Shown here: one piece after another, positions 1 through 9,304 of the stretch
Numbering within the stretch: the stretch's first letter is position 1
Layout: each line of letters begins with the position of its first letter
Assembly: GCA_963667005.1 (NCBI GenBank)
Contig: OY762937.1
Coordinates: 62,001-126,000, forward strand
Source: G963662605 sp963667005
GTDB taxonomy: Bacteria > Bacteroidota > Ignavibacteria > Ignavibacteriales > Ignavibacteriaceae
Direction: 5' to 3'
Length of the DNA stretch: 64,000 bases
The notes under the pieces: generated by a model
Databases searched by the model: none
Told to the model about the DNA's origin: nothing
Seen by the model: the letters and a program-made list of their open reading frames with translations, nothing else
Position numbers and translations under genes: made by a program

Positions 1-132
1 TTAAAAAACGAACCGTTTCGTAGTGAATTTACATACCCCTCCCAACAGTTAGGGAAGGTGTTAAAAAGTATTCTATCTGGAAAAGCCCTCGAAAAACCAT
101 TTGCTAAAGAAAATAGAGTTGTTCGACTTTAA
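1..132 (+). CDS. 3' end of an unrecognised gene (cut by window edge)
   Basis: The first forward frame is open from base 1 to a TAA at 130-132, giving 43 codons of a C-terminus that ends ENRVVRL. Composition is protein-like (KPFAKENR, GKVLKSILSGK), and the next features are a tRNA promoter and a tRNA, so a gene ending here is reasonable. No family is recognisable from this short tail. It could also be a chance open frame. Confidence 0.4.
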   Translation, partial: LKNEPFRSEFTYPSQQLGKVLKSILSGKALEKPFAKENRVVRL

Positions 133-175
133 CGACAATATTCTGTACGTGGAAAATATTTGCTGTAAAAAGTTT

Positions 176-206
176 TTTGCCAGCTCGTCAAAATTCCGTA
201 ATTTTA
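176..206 (+). promoter_or_regulatory. Bacteroidota-type promoter of the tRNA gene
   Basis: A TTTG box at 176-179 is followed after 19 bases by TAATTTTA at 199-206. This fits the Bacteroidota -33/-7 pattern (TTTG ... TAnnTTTG) with the usual spacing. The box ends five bases before the tRNA 5' end, where transcription would start. The assignment rests on motif and spacing only. Confidence 0.5.
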
Positions 207-210
207 CCCC

Positions 211-283
211 GCACCCTTAGCTCAGTTGGTAGAGCATATGACTCTTAATCATCAGGTCGCGGGTTCGAGTCCCGCAGGGTGCA
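211..283 (+). tRNA. tRNA-Lys (anticodon CTT)
   Basis: A 73-nt cloverleaf can be folded. The acceptor arm GCACCCT pairs with AGGGTGC, the D arm is GCTC/GAGC and the anticodon loop is CTCTTAA with anticodon CTT (reads AAG). The T arm is GCGGG/CCCGC around the TTCGAGT loop. The first pair of the anticodon stem (T-C) is mismatched. The discriminator base is A at 283 and the CCA end is not encoded. A strong terminator follows directly. Confidence 0.96.
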
Positions 284-285
284 CT

Positions 286-312
286 AAACCCCGGTTTCTG
301 CCGGGGTTTTTT
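286..312 (+). terminator. Rho-independent terminator of tRNA-Lys
   Basis: The nine-base arm AAACCCCGG (286-294) pairs with CCGGGGTTT after a TTTCTG loop, followed by a run of six T. It starts three bases after the tRNA. Confidence 0.92.
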
Positions 313-324
313 GTTGAGAATTCT

Positions 325-453
325 CGCAAAGTCGCCAAGCCGCAAAATCACTTATTTTTCTAAAAATATACAAATTGCTCGAGATTGAGTTTCTATTAGG
401 TTAAAGGAAATTGTGTTTTCTATTAAAAATCTTTGCGTTTTAGCGGCTTTGCG
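325..453. repeat. Inverted pair of CGCAAAG-type intergenic repeats
   Basis: CGCAAAGTCGCCAAGCCGC (from 325) and, in the opposite orientation, CTTTGCGTTTTAGCGGC (from 431) are two arms of the same simple repeat type. Its theme is CGCAAAG.CGC.AAG, and it recurs at 30220-30395. The rest of 313-480 is AT-rich with no gene. Confidence 0.5.
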
Positions 454-479
454 TGAATCTTCTGTCCGGTTTTATGACC

Positions 480-508
480 TTGCAGCCATGAGGCGGCTTT
501 GCTATATT
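480..508 (+). promoter_or_regulatory. Predicted sigma-70 type promoter of lon
   Basis: TTGCAG (480-485) and TATATT (503-508) are separated by exactly 17 bases, and the -10 box lies 35 bases before the GTG start. The -10 context GCTATATT recurs before other genes of the window (6415-6421, 25769-25775). Confidence 0.55.
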
Positions 509-542
509 AGTCATTCGAATTTTTCATAAAATAGGCTTATTA

Positions 543-2969
543 GTGGACGAAATTAAACTAAATACCGTATCTGACGGGACAACAGTCCTTGAGGATATTC
601 CCGAAATTTTACCAGTTTTGCCATTACGCGATATAGTCATATACCCATATATGATGTTCCCCGTGCTTATCGGCAGAGAGCAGTCAATCCGTGCAGCAAA
701 TTATGCCATTCAGAGCTCAAAGTACATTTTTCTGGCAACTCAAAAGAAATCAAACATTGACGCTCCGAAGAAAGCGGATATTTACACGGAAGGAACCATT
801 GGGCGGATCGTACAAATCCTGAAACTTCCCAACGGATTGATGAAAATCCTCGTAGATGGCCTGCTTCAGGGAAGAATTATCAAATATACAGACAACAAAG
901 ATTTCTTTGAGGCGAGAGTAGAGGCAGTCGTGCCCGCGTTAGAAAACGATCACGAAATGAACGCGCTTAACCGTCAGATGACTTCATTGTTTCTTGAATA
1001 TGTAAAGATAAACAAGAACGTGTCTGCCGACTCCGTTACATCATTTGAAGGCATTGAAGAGCCGGACCGTAAATTGTTTTTTGCAGCGGCAAACATCACG
1101 CAATCGCTTGAAGTTAAGCAAGGAATTCTGCAGAAGTTCACACTCAAGGAACAGTTCTACGAGTTGATAAAAATCCTCAACTCTGAAATCGACATTCTGA
1201 AGATTGAACGTGAGATAGATTCCAAAGTTCAGGAGAACATAGCAAAGTCACAGCGTAAGTTTATCATTCAGGAACAGATCAAAATATTACAAAACGAACT
1301 CGGCGATGATGACGAAGGTGCTCCTGAGATTGCCAAACTTCTTGAAAAAATCAAAGGCGTGAAAATGCCCAAGATTGCTTATGAGAAAGCAATTGAGGAA
1401 TTGAACAAGCTCAAGAAGATGAATTCGCTTTCGCCAGAGTATACGGTAATACGCAATTATCTCGATTGGATGATCTCACTGCCGTGGAGCAAGCGCAGCA
1501 AAGACAATCTGGATATCTCCCATGTAAAGAGCATTCTTGATGAAGACCATTACGGACTTGAAAAACCGAAGGAAAGAATCATTGAGCATATTGCGGTTCT
1601 CAATCTCGTAAAGAACATGCGTGGACAGATTTTGTGCTTCGTGGGACCTCCAGGAGTTGGCAAGACTTCATTAGGCCGCTCAATTGCGCGTGCATTGGGG
1701 CGTGAGTTTATCCGCATCAGTCTCGGCGGTGTAAGAGACGAAGCAGAAATCCGCGGTCATAGAAAAACATATATCGGTTCAATGCCGGGAAAAATCATTC
1801 AGGGAATGAAACGTGCCGCAACTGTTAATCCGGTTATCCTGCTTGATGAAATTGACAAACTTAATTCTGATTTCCGCGGCGATCCGGCAAGCGCAATGCT
1901 CGAAGTTCTCGACCCCGAACAGAATCATACATTCCAGGATCACTATCTGGAAGTTGATTACGACCTATCACAGGTTATGTTTATTACAACTGCGAACGTC
2001 AGATACAACATTCCCCTGCCGTTGCAGGACAGAATGGAAATTATCGAACTGACCAGTTATCTTGAATTGGATAAAGTTGAGATAGCTAAACGCCATATCC
2101 TACCGAAGCAGATCAAATTGAACGGTCTCGATGTATTTAATTTGAAATTCACTGATGACGCCATCAGAAAAATCATTACCGACTATACACGGGAAGCAGG
2201 AGTGCGTAATCTCGAAAGAGAAATAGCCTCTACTCTCCGGAAGTTGGCGAAAGAGATCGTCATTAAAGGTGCGAAGAAAACTAAAGAAAAAGGCAAACCG
2301 GGCCTGCATGAAATAGATGCGGAGAAAATTGAAAAATTACTCGGAGTGCCGAAATATAAATCGCATAAGTTTACAAAAGAAAACCGCGTGGGCAGTGTTA
2401 CCGGTCTGGCTTGGACCAGTGTCGGTGGTGAATTGCTCATGGTTGATGTCAGCATCATGAACGGTCCTGAAAAGTTTACCCTCACGGGTCAGCTTGGTGA
2501 TGTTATGAAGGAATCGGCAATGGCTGCGCTCAGCTATATCCGTTCGCAATCAGGCAAGTTTAACCTGCCGGAAAATTTCTACAAGGGACATGAAATTCAC
2601 ATTCACCTTCCCGAAGGAGCTATCCCGAAGGACGGTCCATCGGCCGGAATTACCATGGCGCTTGCATTGGTTTCTGCTTTCACCGGAATGAAAGCATCCG
2701 GCGATGTTGCGATGACCGGTGAAATCACCTTACGCGGCCGCGTACTTCCTATTGGCGGGTTGACAGAAAAACTCCTTGCTGCAAAGCGTAACGGCATTGC
2801 AAAGGTCATTATCCCGAAGGAAAACGAAGTTGACCTGAAAGAAATTCCGGCGAACATCACCGAAGCGTTGACTCTCATTCCTGTAGAAACTATCGAGCAG
2901 GCAATGCCGTATGTATTCCCCGATTTCAAACCGGCGAAAAAGAAAACAGTGACAAAGAAAAGAAAATGA
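543..2969 (+). CDS. lon: ATP-dependent protease Lon
   Basis: This is the cytoplasmic AAA+ serine protease that degrades damaged and regulatory proteins. The 808-residue product has the usual Lon layout. An N-terminal substrate-recognition domain starts at the PVLPLRDIVIYP segment, and a coiled helical region lies around residues 210-290. The AAA+ module carries Walker A GPPGVGKTS at 368-376 and Walker B ILLDEIDK. The C-terminal protease domain has the catalytic dyad Ser700 (DGPSAG) and Lys743 (GGLTEKLLAAK). The C-terminus is a short basic tail. The start is GTG at 543, since no ATG lies upstream in frame. A -35/-10 pair sits just upstream. The stop overlaps the next ATG by four bases, so the two genes are co-transcribed. 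Confidence 0.98.
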   Translation: MDEIKLNTVSDGTTVLEDIPEILPVLPLRDIVIYPYMMFPVLIGREQSIRAANYAIQSSKYIFLATQKKSNIDAPKKADIYTEGTIGRIVQILKLPNGLMKILVDGLLQGRIIKYTDNKDFFEARVEAVVPALENDHEMNALNRQMTSLFLEYVKINKNVSADSVTSFEGIEEPDRKLFFAAANITQSLEVKQGILQKFTLKEQFYELIKILNSEIDILKIEREIDSKVQENIAKSQRKFIIQEQIKILQNELGDDDEGAPEIAKLLEKIKGVKMPKIAYEKAIEELNKLKKMNSLSPEYTVIRNYLDWMISLPWSKRSKDNLDISHVKSILDEDHYGLEKPKERIIEHIAVLNLVKNMRGQILCFVGPPGVGKTSLGRSIARALGREFIRISLGGVRDEAEIRGHRKTYIGSMPGKIIQGMKRAATVNPVILLDEIDKLNSDFRGDPASAMLEVLDPEQNHTFQDHYLEVDYDLSQVMFITTANVRYNIPLPLQDRMEIIELTSYLELDKVEIAKRHILPKQIKLNGLDVFNLKFTDDAIRKIITDYTREAGVRNLEREIASTLRKLAKEIVIKGAKKTKEKGKPGLHEIDAEKIEKLLGVPKYKSHKFTKENRVGSVTGLAWTSVGGELLMVDVSIMNGPEKFTLTGQLGDVMKESAMAALSYIRSQSGKFNLPENFYKGHEIHIHLPEGAIPKDGPSAGITMALALVSAFTGMKASGDVAMTGEITLRGRVLPIGGLTEKLLAAKRNGIAKVIIPKENEVDLKEIPANITEALTLIPVETIEQAMPYVFPDFKPAKKKTVTKKRK

Positions 2970-3466
2970 GTTTCAACTTTTTCTCGCAAGCAGAGACTGA
3001 TAAGGATATTTATGAAGAGCTCCTCCCCCAGGTGGAGGAGCTGCTTGATGCTCAGGAGCATTGGGTAACCAATCTTTCTAACCTCTCCGCATTATTAAAA
3101 CAGGCTTTCGCAAAAATAAGCTGGGTTGGATTTTATCTCTTTGACGGAGAAAAACTGATACTCGGACCATTTCAGGGAAAAATTGCATGCACCTTAATTC
3201 CCATCGGTAAAGGTGTATGTGGAACGGCCGCAGCAAATAGGGCAACCATCATCGTTCCAAACGTACATGAATTTCCCGGCCATATTGCTTGTGATGATGC
3301 CTCAAATTCCGAAATCGTTATTTCGCTTGTGCGGGATGACATACTGCTCGGAGTGCTCGACTTGGATAGCACACAATTATCAGCGTTTAATGAGACAGAT
3401 AAAGTGTATTTAGAAAAAATTTGCGAAAAGCTTTGCAACAGCATCCTAAGGAATTATAAGTTATAA
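2966..3466 (+). CDS. msrC: Free methionine-(R)-sulfoxide reductase (GAF-domain fRMsr)
   Basis: A small GAF-domain enzyme of 166 residues that reduces free Met-R-sulfoxide and so helps repair oxidative damage. The fRMsr signature is complete: WVGFYL, LGPFQGK, then three conserved Cys at 75 (ACTLIP), 85 (GKGVCGTAA) and 109 (FPGHIACDDAS), and GVLDLDS near the end. The ATG overlaps the lon stop codon (ATGA), which suggests translational coupling with the protease. Pairing a quality-control protease with an oxidative repair enzyme is sensible. Related GAF proteins without activity exist, but all the expected Cys residues are present here. Confidence 0.9.
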   Translation: MSFNFFSQAETDKDIYEELLPQVEELLDAQEHWVTNLSNLSALLKQAFAKISWVGFYLFDGEKLILGPFQGKIACTLIPIGKGVCGTAAANRATIIVPNVHEFPGHIACDDASNSEIVISLVRDDILLGVLDLDSTQLSAFNETDKVYLEKICEKLCNSILRNYKL

Positions 3467-3615
3467 GTGAAATGCGCAAGGGTTAAATTCATTAAAGATT
3501 ACTGCTCTATTTAAGGATCGCAGTAGATAACCATTTCGCTGTTGACTCTCAAATCAATTTTCCATAAACTTGAGTATGGACATTTCTTAATATTGATATA
3601 AACTTGCGGGGTTGT

Positions 3616-6396
3616 ATGAAAAAGCTGTTTTGTGCACTAAGTTTTTTAATCACTGTTTTCGTTCTTGTTGAATCTCCCATCTATGCCACTAATCAATTAA
3701 TCGCAAGGATTCCGGGCAATTATACCCAAGCATCTGCCTCTATCTATAACGCTGTGCTTGTCAGCGAACCGCATGGCGCCTATTGTGAGAATTCATTATA
3801 TCTTGAGTATGCAGACAACAATGCATTTCCCGGTTCAAAAACCGTAGAAATTATCCACCGGTTTGAATTGCCGGAAGGCAGTGTTGTCAATGATTTGTGG
3901 CTCTGGATTGGCAAAGACATTATGAAGGCAATTATGCTGGATACATGGACAGGCCGGCATATTTATGATAGCATTGTTGTTATGAAGCGGGATCCGGCTT
4001 TTTTGACCAAAGTCGGAAATCAATACGAACTGCATGTGTACCCTCTTGTTTCAGGCAGTACAAGAAAAATAAAAATCAATTTTATTACGCCGACCAAATG
4101 GTCGGGAATGAATGCAACGTGTGAAATGCCGTTAAAATTTTTACAAGCCGGAGCAGGCAGAACAGATGTGACACTATTATTCCGCGAGCGCCAAAATATT
4201 TGGGGTAATCCAAGTGTAGTTGAAGACTCAACTGTGAAGTTTACTTCAATAAAAGATACACTTGGTTTGGAATATAAGTCGACACGTATATCCAACATCC
4301 AAAATTTCTCCAGCTTTAATATTTCATTTGCGTGTGATTTCAGCGATGGTACTTTTTTCCGGAATAATGTTGTGCCGAAAGATGATAACTATTTCCAGTT
4401 CGGATTTGTGCCCTGGAAAATATTTAATTTGAATTCAATTGAATCAGTATCACAAAAAGTCCTTGCCGCTGTTGATTTGAGCGGAGTTTATAATAAAAAT
4501 TTTGCCACGCTGATGCCCAAACTTAAAACCGCACTAAAAAAGTCAATGAAAAGTGGGGACTTTTTTAATATTCTTGTTTCAGGTGCCAAAAGAGTAAAGC
4601 AACTATCACCGAACTGGATAAAATTTTCTGCAGACTCCGTGGATAAAGTCATAGATTCATTTGTGGCCAGTTCATTCGGCGATTCCGTTGCGCAAGCAAA
4701 AAAGCCGGTAATAACATACTGTGACGGAAAAGCTTACACAATCTGGTCATTCACGGATATTGCAAATTATGCCGTTACGAAGCAATATACTACGCTCCAA
4801 GAAGCAATGCCATATTTTACAGCATCAGATGTTGTTGCAAGTTATACGCATGGATTTGAACATCCTCCAACTTCAACTACTGCCAGTAATGCGATTGCTT
4901 CATTGGACACCCTACTATACAATGGGGGACGATTTGTAGGATATTACGATCTTAATCGAGTCAATAAAGAATTAATTGCATCACATTATATTCCATCTTT
5001 GACAGTTAAGGGAAACACCAATTCGGCTGTTACCTTATATCGAAATCCAAGTGGGAATATCGGATTAAAATTTCCTGAGTCTTTAACCCACAATGGCGGG
5101 TATTATTTCAGCACATCCGATACTTCAGTAAAAGCCGAACTTATGGATGCAAGTGGAAATCCGTACATTCTTTCGAAGCAAGTTGGGGCTGGTTTAGTCA
5201 TAGTGACAGGCATTTGGCCGTTTAATGATGATGTGCCAATGCGAAAGACAATTGCTGTACCAATGCTTGGACTTAATTCGTTAAGTTCAGATTTTCAGTT
5301 GACGAATATGCTCGGCGAGATTGCAAAAACACATAATGCCGATACGGTAAATACTGCGCTTGTATTTAGCAATAGTGATTCTTTGGTTACGTCACTAGGA
5401 ACTGACTCATGGGCTGGCATGTATAAAAATTCATTAACTAATTCGACCCCGCAATTTAAAACAGTTAATTTGCTTGACGGTTCGAGTATTACTCCATCAA
5501 GTATTACGGTGAACGGGAAAGAGTACTACGGCAGTGGTTATTTGCTGCAAAGAATTGCAGACACCACCGGTGGTGCACATATTGAAACTCATTTGCAAGA
5601 TTGGACTTCTGTTTACAATTTGATGAAGCCTGCAACGTATCCACTTATTGATAGTATGAAGGTAACACCTGTATTCTCCAATGGGACGGATACGCTAAAA
5701 AATTTCACAGAAGTCAACGCCATGCGTTCGGACCCCGAACGTCCTATCTTATATATCGGCAGTACAAATTCAACCGGAAGTGTCACGTTCAACGTAGATA
5801 TTAAATTCAAAGGTATCACCGGCGTAAAACACGCGACGTATGAGTTTCCGTTTGCAATAGATACAACAAATGGCTTAAAAGTTATCGCTTCAATGCTAGG
5901 TAATATCAAACTCAACAATATGTTTCAGTATTCAAGCCAAGATACTGCCGGCATCATCAAACAAGCGCTGAAATATAATCTGCTTTGTGATTATACATCC
6001 CTTATTGCACTGGAGCCAAACGACACCATTCACTTTATGGTTAACCCTTTTGATGAATCAGGATTAGTTCCTAATGATGTAACTAATTTACCTGACAAAA
6101 CGGATTCTCTTGGGCTAAGCATTTATCCTAATCCATTCAATCCATCAACCCGGGTATCGGTAAGTTTACTCAATCCGAGCTCGCTGAAAATTACCGTATA
6201 TGATATCCTCGGCAGAGAAGTTGCACATCTATTGAACGAAGAGAATGTCTCTGGTAAGCGGAATATTACATGGAATGGAACTGATGACGCCGGAAGAAAA
6301 ATATCTTCAGGTATTTATCTGATCTCGATGAGAGGTAAAGAGATTACCAGCGGAAAGACTTTTACGATCATTAAAAAGGCCATAATGCTTAAGTAG
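3616..6396 (+). CDS. Secreted VIT-domain protein with T9SS C-terminal sorting domain
   Basis: Predicted cell-surface or secreted protein of 926 residues whose function is not known. It begins with a signal peptide (MKKLFCALSFLITVFVLV, ending near IYA). A VIT-like (vault/inter-alpha-trypsin) domain follows, with FELPEGSVVNDLWLW and WTGRHIYDSIVV. A region in the place of a von Willebrand A domain starts AAVDLSGVY, which lacks the DxSxS metal-site motif. From residue 834 the YPNPFNPSTRVSVSL/YDILGREV/GIYLI pattern is a type IX secretion (type A) sorting domain. The ATG at 3616 is chosen over a TTG four codons upstream because the typical signal peptide starts there. A TTGACT/TAAACT pair at 3542-3570 may be its promoter. 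Confidence 0.8.
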   Translation: MKKLFCALSFLITVFVLVESPIYATNQLIARIPGNYTQASASIYNAVLVSEPHGAYCENSLYLEYADNNAFPGSKTVEIIHRFELPEGSVVNDLWLWIGKDIMKAIMLDTWTGRHIYDSIVVMKRDPAFLTKVGNQYELHVYPLVSGSTRKIKINFITPTKWSGMNATCEMPLKFLQAGAGRTDVTLLFRERQNIWGNPSVVEDSTVKFTSIKDTLGLEYKSTRISNIQNFSSFNISFACDFSDGTFFRNNVVPKDDNYFQFGFVPWKIFNLNSIESVSQKVLAAVDLSGVYNKNFATLMPKLKTALKKSMKSGDFFNILVSGAKRVKQLSPNWIKFSADSVDKVIDSFVASSFGDSVAQAKKPVITYCDGKAYTIWSFTDIANYAVTKQYTTLQEAMPYFTASDVVASYTHGFEHPPTSTTASNAIASLDTLLYNGGRFVGYYDLNRVNKELIASHYIPSLTVKGNTNSAVTLYRNPSGNIGLKFPESLTHNGGYYFSTSDTSVKAELMDASGNPYILSKQVGAGLVIVTGIWPFNDDVPMRKTIAVPMLGLNSLSSDFQLTNMLGEIAKTHNADTVNTALVFSNSDSLVTSLGTDSWAGMYKNSLTNSTPQFKTVNLLDGSSITPSSITVNGKEYYGSGYLLQRIADTTGGAHIETHLQDWTSVYNLMKPATYPLIDSMKVTPVFSNGTDTLKNFTEVNAMRSDPERPILYIGSTNSTGSVTFNVDIKFKGITGVKHATYEFPFAIDTTNGLKVIASMLGNIKLNNMFQYSSQDTAGIIKQALKYNLLCDYTSLIALEPNDTIHFMVNPFDESGLVPNDVTNLPDKTDSLGLSIYPNPFNPSTRVSVSLLNPSSLKITVYDILGREVAHLLNEENVSGKRNITWNGTDDAGRKISSGIYLISMRGKEITSGKTFTIIKKAIMLK

Positions 6397-6497
6397 AATT
6401 TTCTTAAAACATTGCTATATTTAATAGGTACATATTTTTGAGCCATCCGTTCATGTACTAAAACACAAATTTTTCATACTAATTTGCAGGTAGAAAT

Positions 6498-7100
6498 ATG
6501 GGAACAGAAAATGCTGTACTTATGGCTCAGGCACGAAAATCTCTTGAAGGCAGATGGGGTTTAGCAGTTTTAGGGTTTTTTGTTTATTGGGCGGTTATCA
6601 CCGCGGTAAACTTCATTCCAATCATTGGCAGTATCGGGGGGCTCTTCATCGGAGGGCCAATGGTTTTGGGTGCAAGCATATTTGCTTTAGCATTAGCCAG
6701 GGATCAGGAAGCCAGTGTTGATCTGGTTTTCAAAGGATTTGAGAGATTCGGCACAGCCTTGGCAGCTTATCTTTTGGTGATTTTATTCATTTTCCTCTGG
6801 ACATTGCTGCTCATCATTCCGGGAATCATTGCCGCGTTTAATTATGCTCTGACATTTTTCATTCTTGCAGATGATGAGACCATCAGTGCTTCTGCAGCAA
6901 TTGATAAAAGCAAAGCAATGATGGCCGGTAACAGATGGAAATTATTCTGTCTGGCATGCCGGTTTATCGGTTGGCTATTATTGTGCATCTTAACATTATT
7001 TATAGGATACTTCTGGCTGGGTCCGTATCTGCAAGTCTCATTTGCGAAATTTTATGATGATGTAAAACCGATAGCTATTGCTGAAGAACCAGCCGTTTAG
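6498..7100 (+). CDS. DUF975-family integral membrane protein
   Basis: This 200-residue protein has about five hydrophobic segments. It shows the DUF975 pattern: an N-terminal ARKSLEGRWGLAVLGFF segment, a LVFKGFERFG loop, LLLIIPGIIAAFNYALTFFILADD, and a C-terminal SKAMMAGNRWKLFCL...FIGW...LGPYLQVSFAKFYDD. The biochemical role of the family is unknown, and members sit in the cytoplasmic membrane. The gene stands alone, with a GCTATATT box about 80 bases upstream and AGG 8-10 bases before the ATG. It ends in a bidirectional terminator shared with the convergent peptidase gene. Confidence 0.75.
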   Translation: MGTENAVLMAQARKSLEGRWGLAVLGFFVYWAVITAVNFIPIIGSIGGLFIGGPMVLGASIFALALARDQEASVDLVFKGFERFGTALAAYLLVILFIFLWTLLLIIPGIIAAFNYALTFFILADDETISASAAIDKSKAMMAGNRWKLFCLACRFIGWLLLCILTLFIGYFWLGPYLQVSFAKFYDDVKPIAIAEEPAV

Positions 7101-7121
7101 TATTTCCTTATCGGATAAATG

Positions 7122-7149
7122 AAAAAGGGTGCTTTCGCACCCTTTTTTT
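7122..7149. terminator. Bidirectional terminator between convergent genes
   Basis: AAAAAGGGTGC (7122-7132), a TTTC loop and GCACCCTTTTTTT form a hairpin with a T-run on the plus strand and a matching run on the minus strand. It begins 22 bases after the DUF975 stop and touches the stop of the minus-strand peptidase gene. Confidence 0.92.
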
Positions 7150-9214
7150 ATTTGACAATTTTCAGAGCATCTTCAGCGGCTTTGAGCATGGCTTCGGGAC
7201 CGACCGGTAAACCGGTTGCTTTTTTCATCCATAAGTCCGGAGCTAAGCAGCCTGCTGTTGCCATTCTTTCAAATTCAGAACCGATGTTCCCTGCCTTCTT
7301 CATCTGCCCTTCAATTTGGAATGCAATCATGTGCCCGATAGGATAATCGGGAATGTACAACTCGGAGTGAACGAGGTGTGAGTAAATTCCAAGAATAACA
7401 ACATCCTGCGTTTTGAATACAGGGGCATAATATTTATTCCATACATCTTTGGAAATGTTTACGACGGCCTCTCTAAATTGAGCTGGCGTCGCGTTCGGAT
7501 TTGCATACATCCATTTCCATGATTCCATATCAACCAAGGCTACGCCGGAAATTTCATACGTGTCCCACAATGTTTGAATAGCTTTTAAAGCCTCTGCTTG
7601 CTCGTCCGGAATGGCAAGGCCCAACAAATCAAGGTCATGTCCCTGAAATACAAATGCCAGGGCCTCGGTGAACGCAGTATTAGGCACTCCCTGCAAAAGA
7701 GTATAATCATTCTTCATTAATGAGAACACTTGTTCTACATTGTGCCCCATTTCATGAACTGCAATATTATATCCCTTATAGTTCATGCCGTCTTTTTCAA
7801 CGCGTGTACGAAGACGGGCTTTTGCTGTTCGCATCAAAGGGCCTGCGGCGTGTCCGGAACCCCGTGCGGGTTCAACGGCTATATTGTTCATCAAGAACTC
7901 AGCGCGTTCTTTGGTAAAACCGAATTTCAAAAACATATTCGGCATGTCTGCTCGGTAAGCATCTGCTGTAGGATACTTTTGCGCAACGATTTTATCCAGC
8001 TCGGGTTCGCTGTATTTACTCTTAGCTTTGAAACCATTGAAATACACATCGTATGGTTCAAGGGGTCTGCCTAATTTTGCCTGAATCAATTTCGCTATTT
8101 GCGGAATCAGTGGAGATGAAAGGACATCCGTCAGCATTTTTTCGCAGCGGGCTTCGGGTATCTCACGCTCTTCATCAAACTTACGGGCTATGTGCGTCGG
8201 TGCAGTTGGAGAATACTCATCAATTTTTTTGGAAGCAAGAAATGTCTTAAACCAGATATCATAGCGCGTATCAGGTTCGCAGTCGTTTTTAACAACCTTC
8301 GGAATATCAACCCCGGCATCATTAACGGCGGCAGGTGTTACTTCATTCGTATAAGGATTCCAGTCAACAGCGGGATTATTCACCACAACTGCCGGTATCG
8401 TTTGCGTAACGATACGCTCCATGACTTTCTGAATCAATTTTTGCTTCGCTACTCCGGCGGGACCTTCGCCATAAATCGCTTTTATTTCATCACGAAGATT
8501 CCAATGCGAAAGAAGTCGTTTTTTCGGTGGGAACAAACGCTCGCCCTTTTCATTCAACACGTGATGCATCCAGATATTGTACTGCGCTATATATGCTTCC
8601 GCATCGGCATATGCCTTTGCTACAGCAAGATTTGCTTCGGCCGGAATGCGTTTTGAAAAATGTTGTGCAAGTCTGACTTCCGCCCACTGACGGCGTGTCC
8701 AGTTTTCACCTTCTGTTAAACGTTGATCAAGCGTTGTCAAAGGGAAATTCAACAAGGCAACAAATGCAATTTTATTGGCAAAGAAGTCGTCGTTAATATG
8801 TGCTGATGCGTCATAACCGGCAAAAAGATCATCAACCGGCAGCAGGTCGCCCACTTCCAGATCGCTCTGCCTGCGGAATTCCATACCGATTTCGTTCATA
8901 TGGCCGTTTAACTGTTCAAGCAAATATTGAAAACGACCAAAAAGCTCATCAAGAGTCTTCTGGTCGCCGGCAAAATTTGTTATAACAAAATCCTCGTAAA
9001 CCTCAGCGCCGCCGTCCTCTGTTCTCCAAAACTCAGCGACCTGTGCCAGACCTTTGGCAATGCGGCTCTTTTGAGCATCGCCATATTTTTCAATCAATTG
9101 CTTTTCAAGCTTTTGCTGTGATACTTTCATCCAAGGCAAACTTGTTTGTGCCTGCATGGTCCCAACTCCAATTACAAGTAGAAGAAAAATTAACAATCCT
9201 GACAAATATCTCAT
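7148..9214 (-). CDS. Secreted HExxH zinc metallopeptidase, family uncertain
   Basis: A 688-residue exported protein with a clear signal peptide (MRYLSGLLIFLLLVIGVGT, ending near MQAQ). The only catalytic motif visible is VHEMGHNVEQ, with zinc ligands His487 and His491 and catalytic Glu488. Glu517 (AFTEALAFVFQG), 29 residues after Glu488, could be a third ligand, as in gluzincins such as thermolysin- or M3-like peptidases. The rest matches no family I can name. The ATG at 9214 has an ideal AGGAG five bases upstream. The gene is separated from the upstream amidase by 90 bases and ends at a shared terminator, so it is probably its own unit. Cleavage target unknown. Confidence 0.72.
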   Translation of the reverse strand: MRYLSGLLIFLLLVIGVGTMQAQTSLPWMKVSQQKLEKQLIEKYGDAQKSRIAKGLAQVAEFWRTEDGGAEVYEDFVITNFAGDQKTLDELFGRFQYLLEQLNGHMNEIGMEFRRQSDLEVGDLLPVDDLFAGYDASAHINDDFFANKIAFVALLNFPLTTLDQRLTEGENWTRRQWAEVRLAQHFSKRIPAEANLAVAKAYADAEAYIAQYNIWMHHVLNEKGERLFPPKKRLLSHWNLRDEIKAIYGEGPAGVAKQKLIQKVMERIVTQTIPAVVVNNPAVDWNPYTNEVTPAAVNDAGVDIPKVVKNDCEPDTRYDIWFKTFLASKKIDEYSPTAPTHIARKFDEEREIPEARCEKMLTDVLSSPLIPQIAKLIQAKLGRPLEPYDVYFNGFKAKSKYSEPELDKIVAQKYPTADAYRADMPNMFLKFGFTKERAEFLMNNIAVEPARGSGHAAGPLMRTAKARLRTRVEKDGMNYKGYNIAVHEMGHNVEQVFSLMKNDYTLLQGVPNTAFTEALAFVFQGHDLDLLGLAIPDEQAEALKAIQTLWDTYEISGVALVDMESWKWMYANPNATPAQFREAVVNISKDVWNKYYAPVFKTQDVVILGIYSHLVHSELYIPDYPIGHMIAFQIEGQMKKAGNIGSEFERMATAGCLAPDLWMKKATGLPVGPEAMLKAAEDALKIVK

Positions 9215-9304
9215 GTTGACTCCTGAGACTTTAATTTTAAATAATATGTTAAAATATGGAATTAGCTCGTCATTAATTCCACAAAATCATGTTTATCTCA
9301 TATT

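Noticed and set aside
7720..8985. Several forward frames of 60-154 codons
   Set aside because: All lie antisense within the metallopeptidase gene and show no family motifs or start signals.
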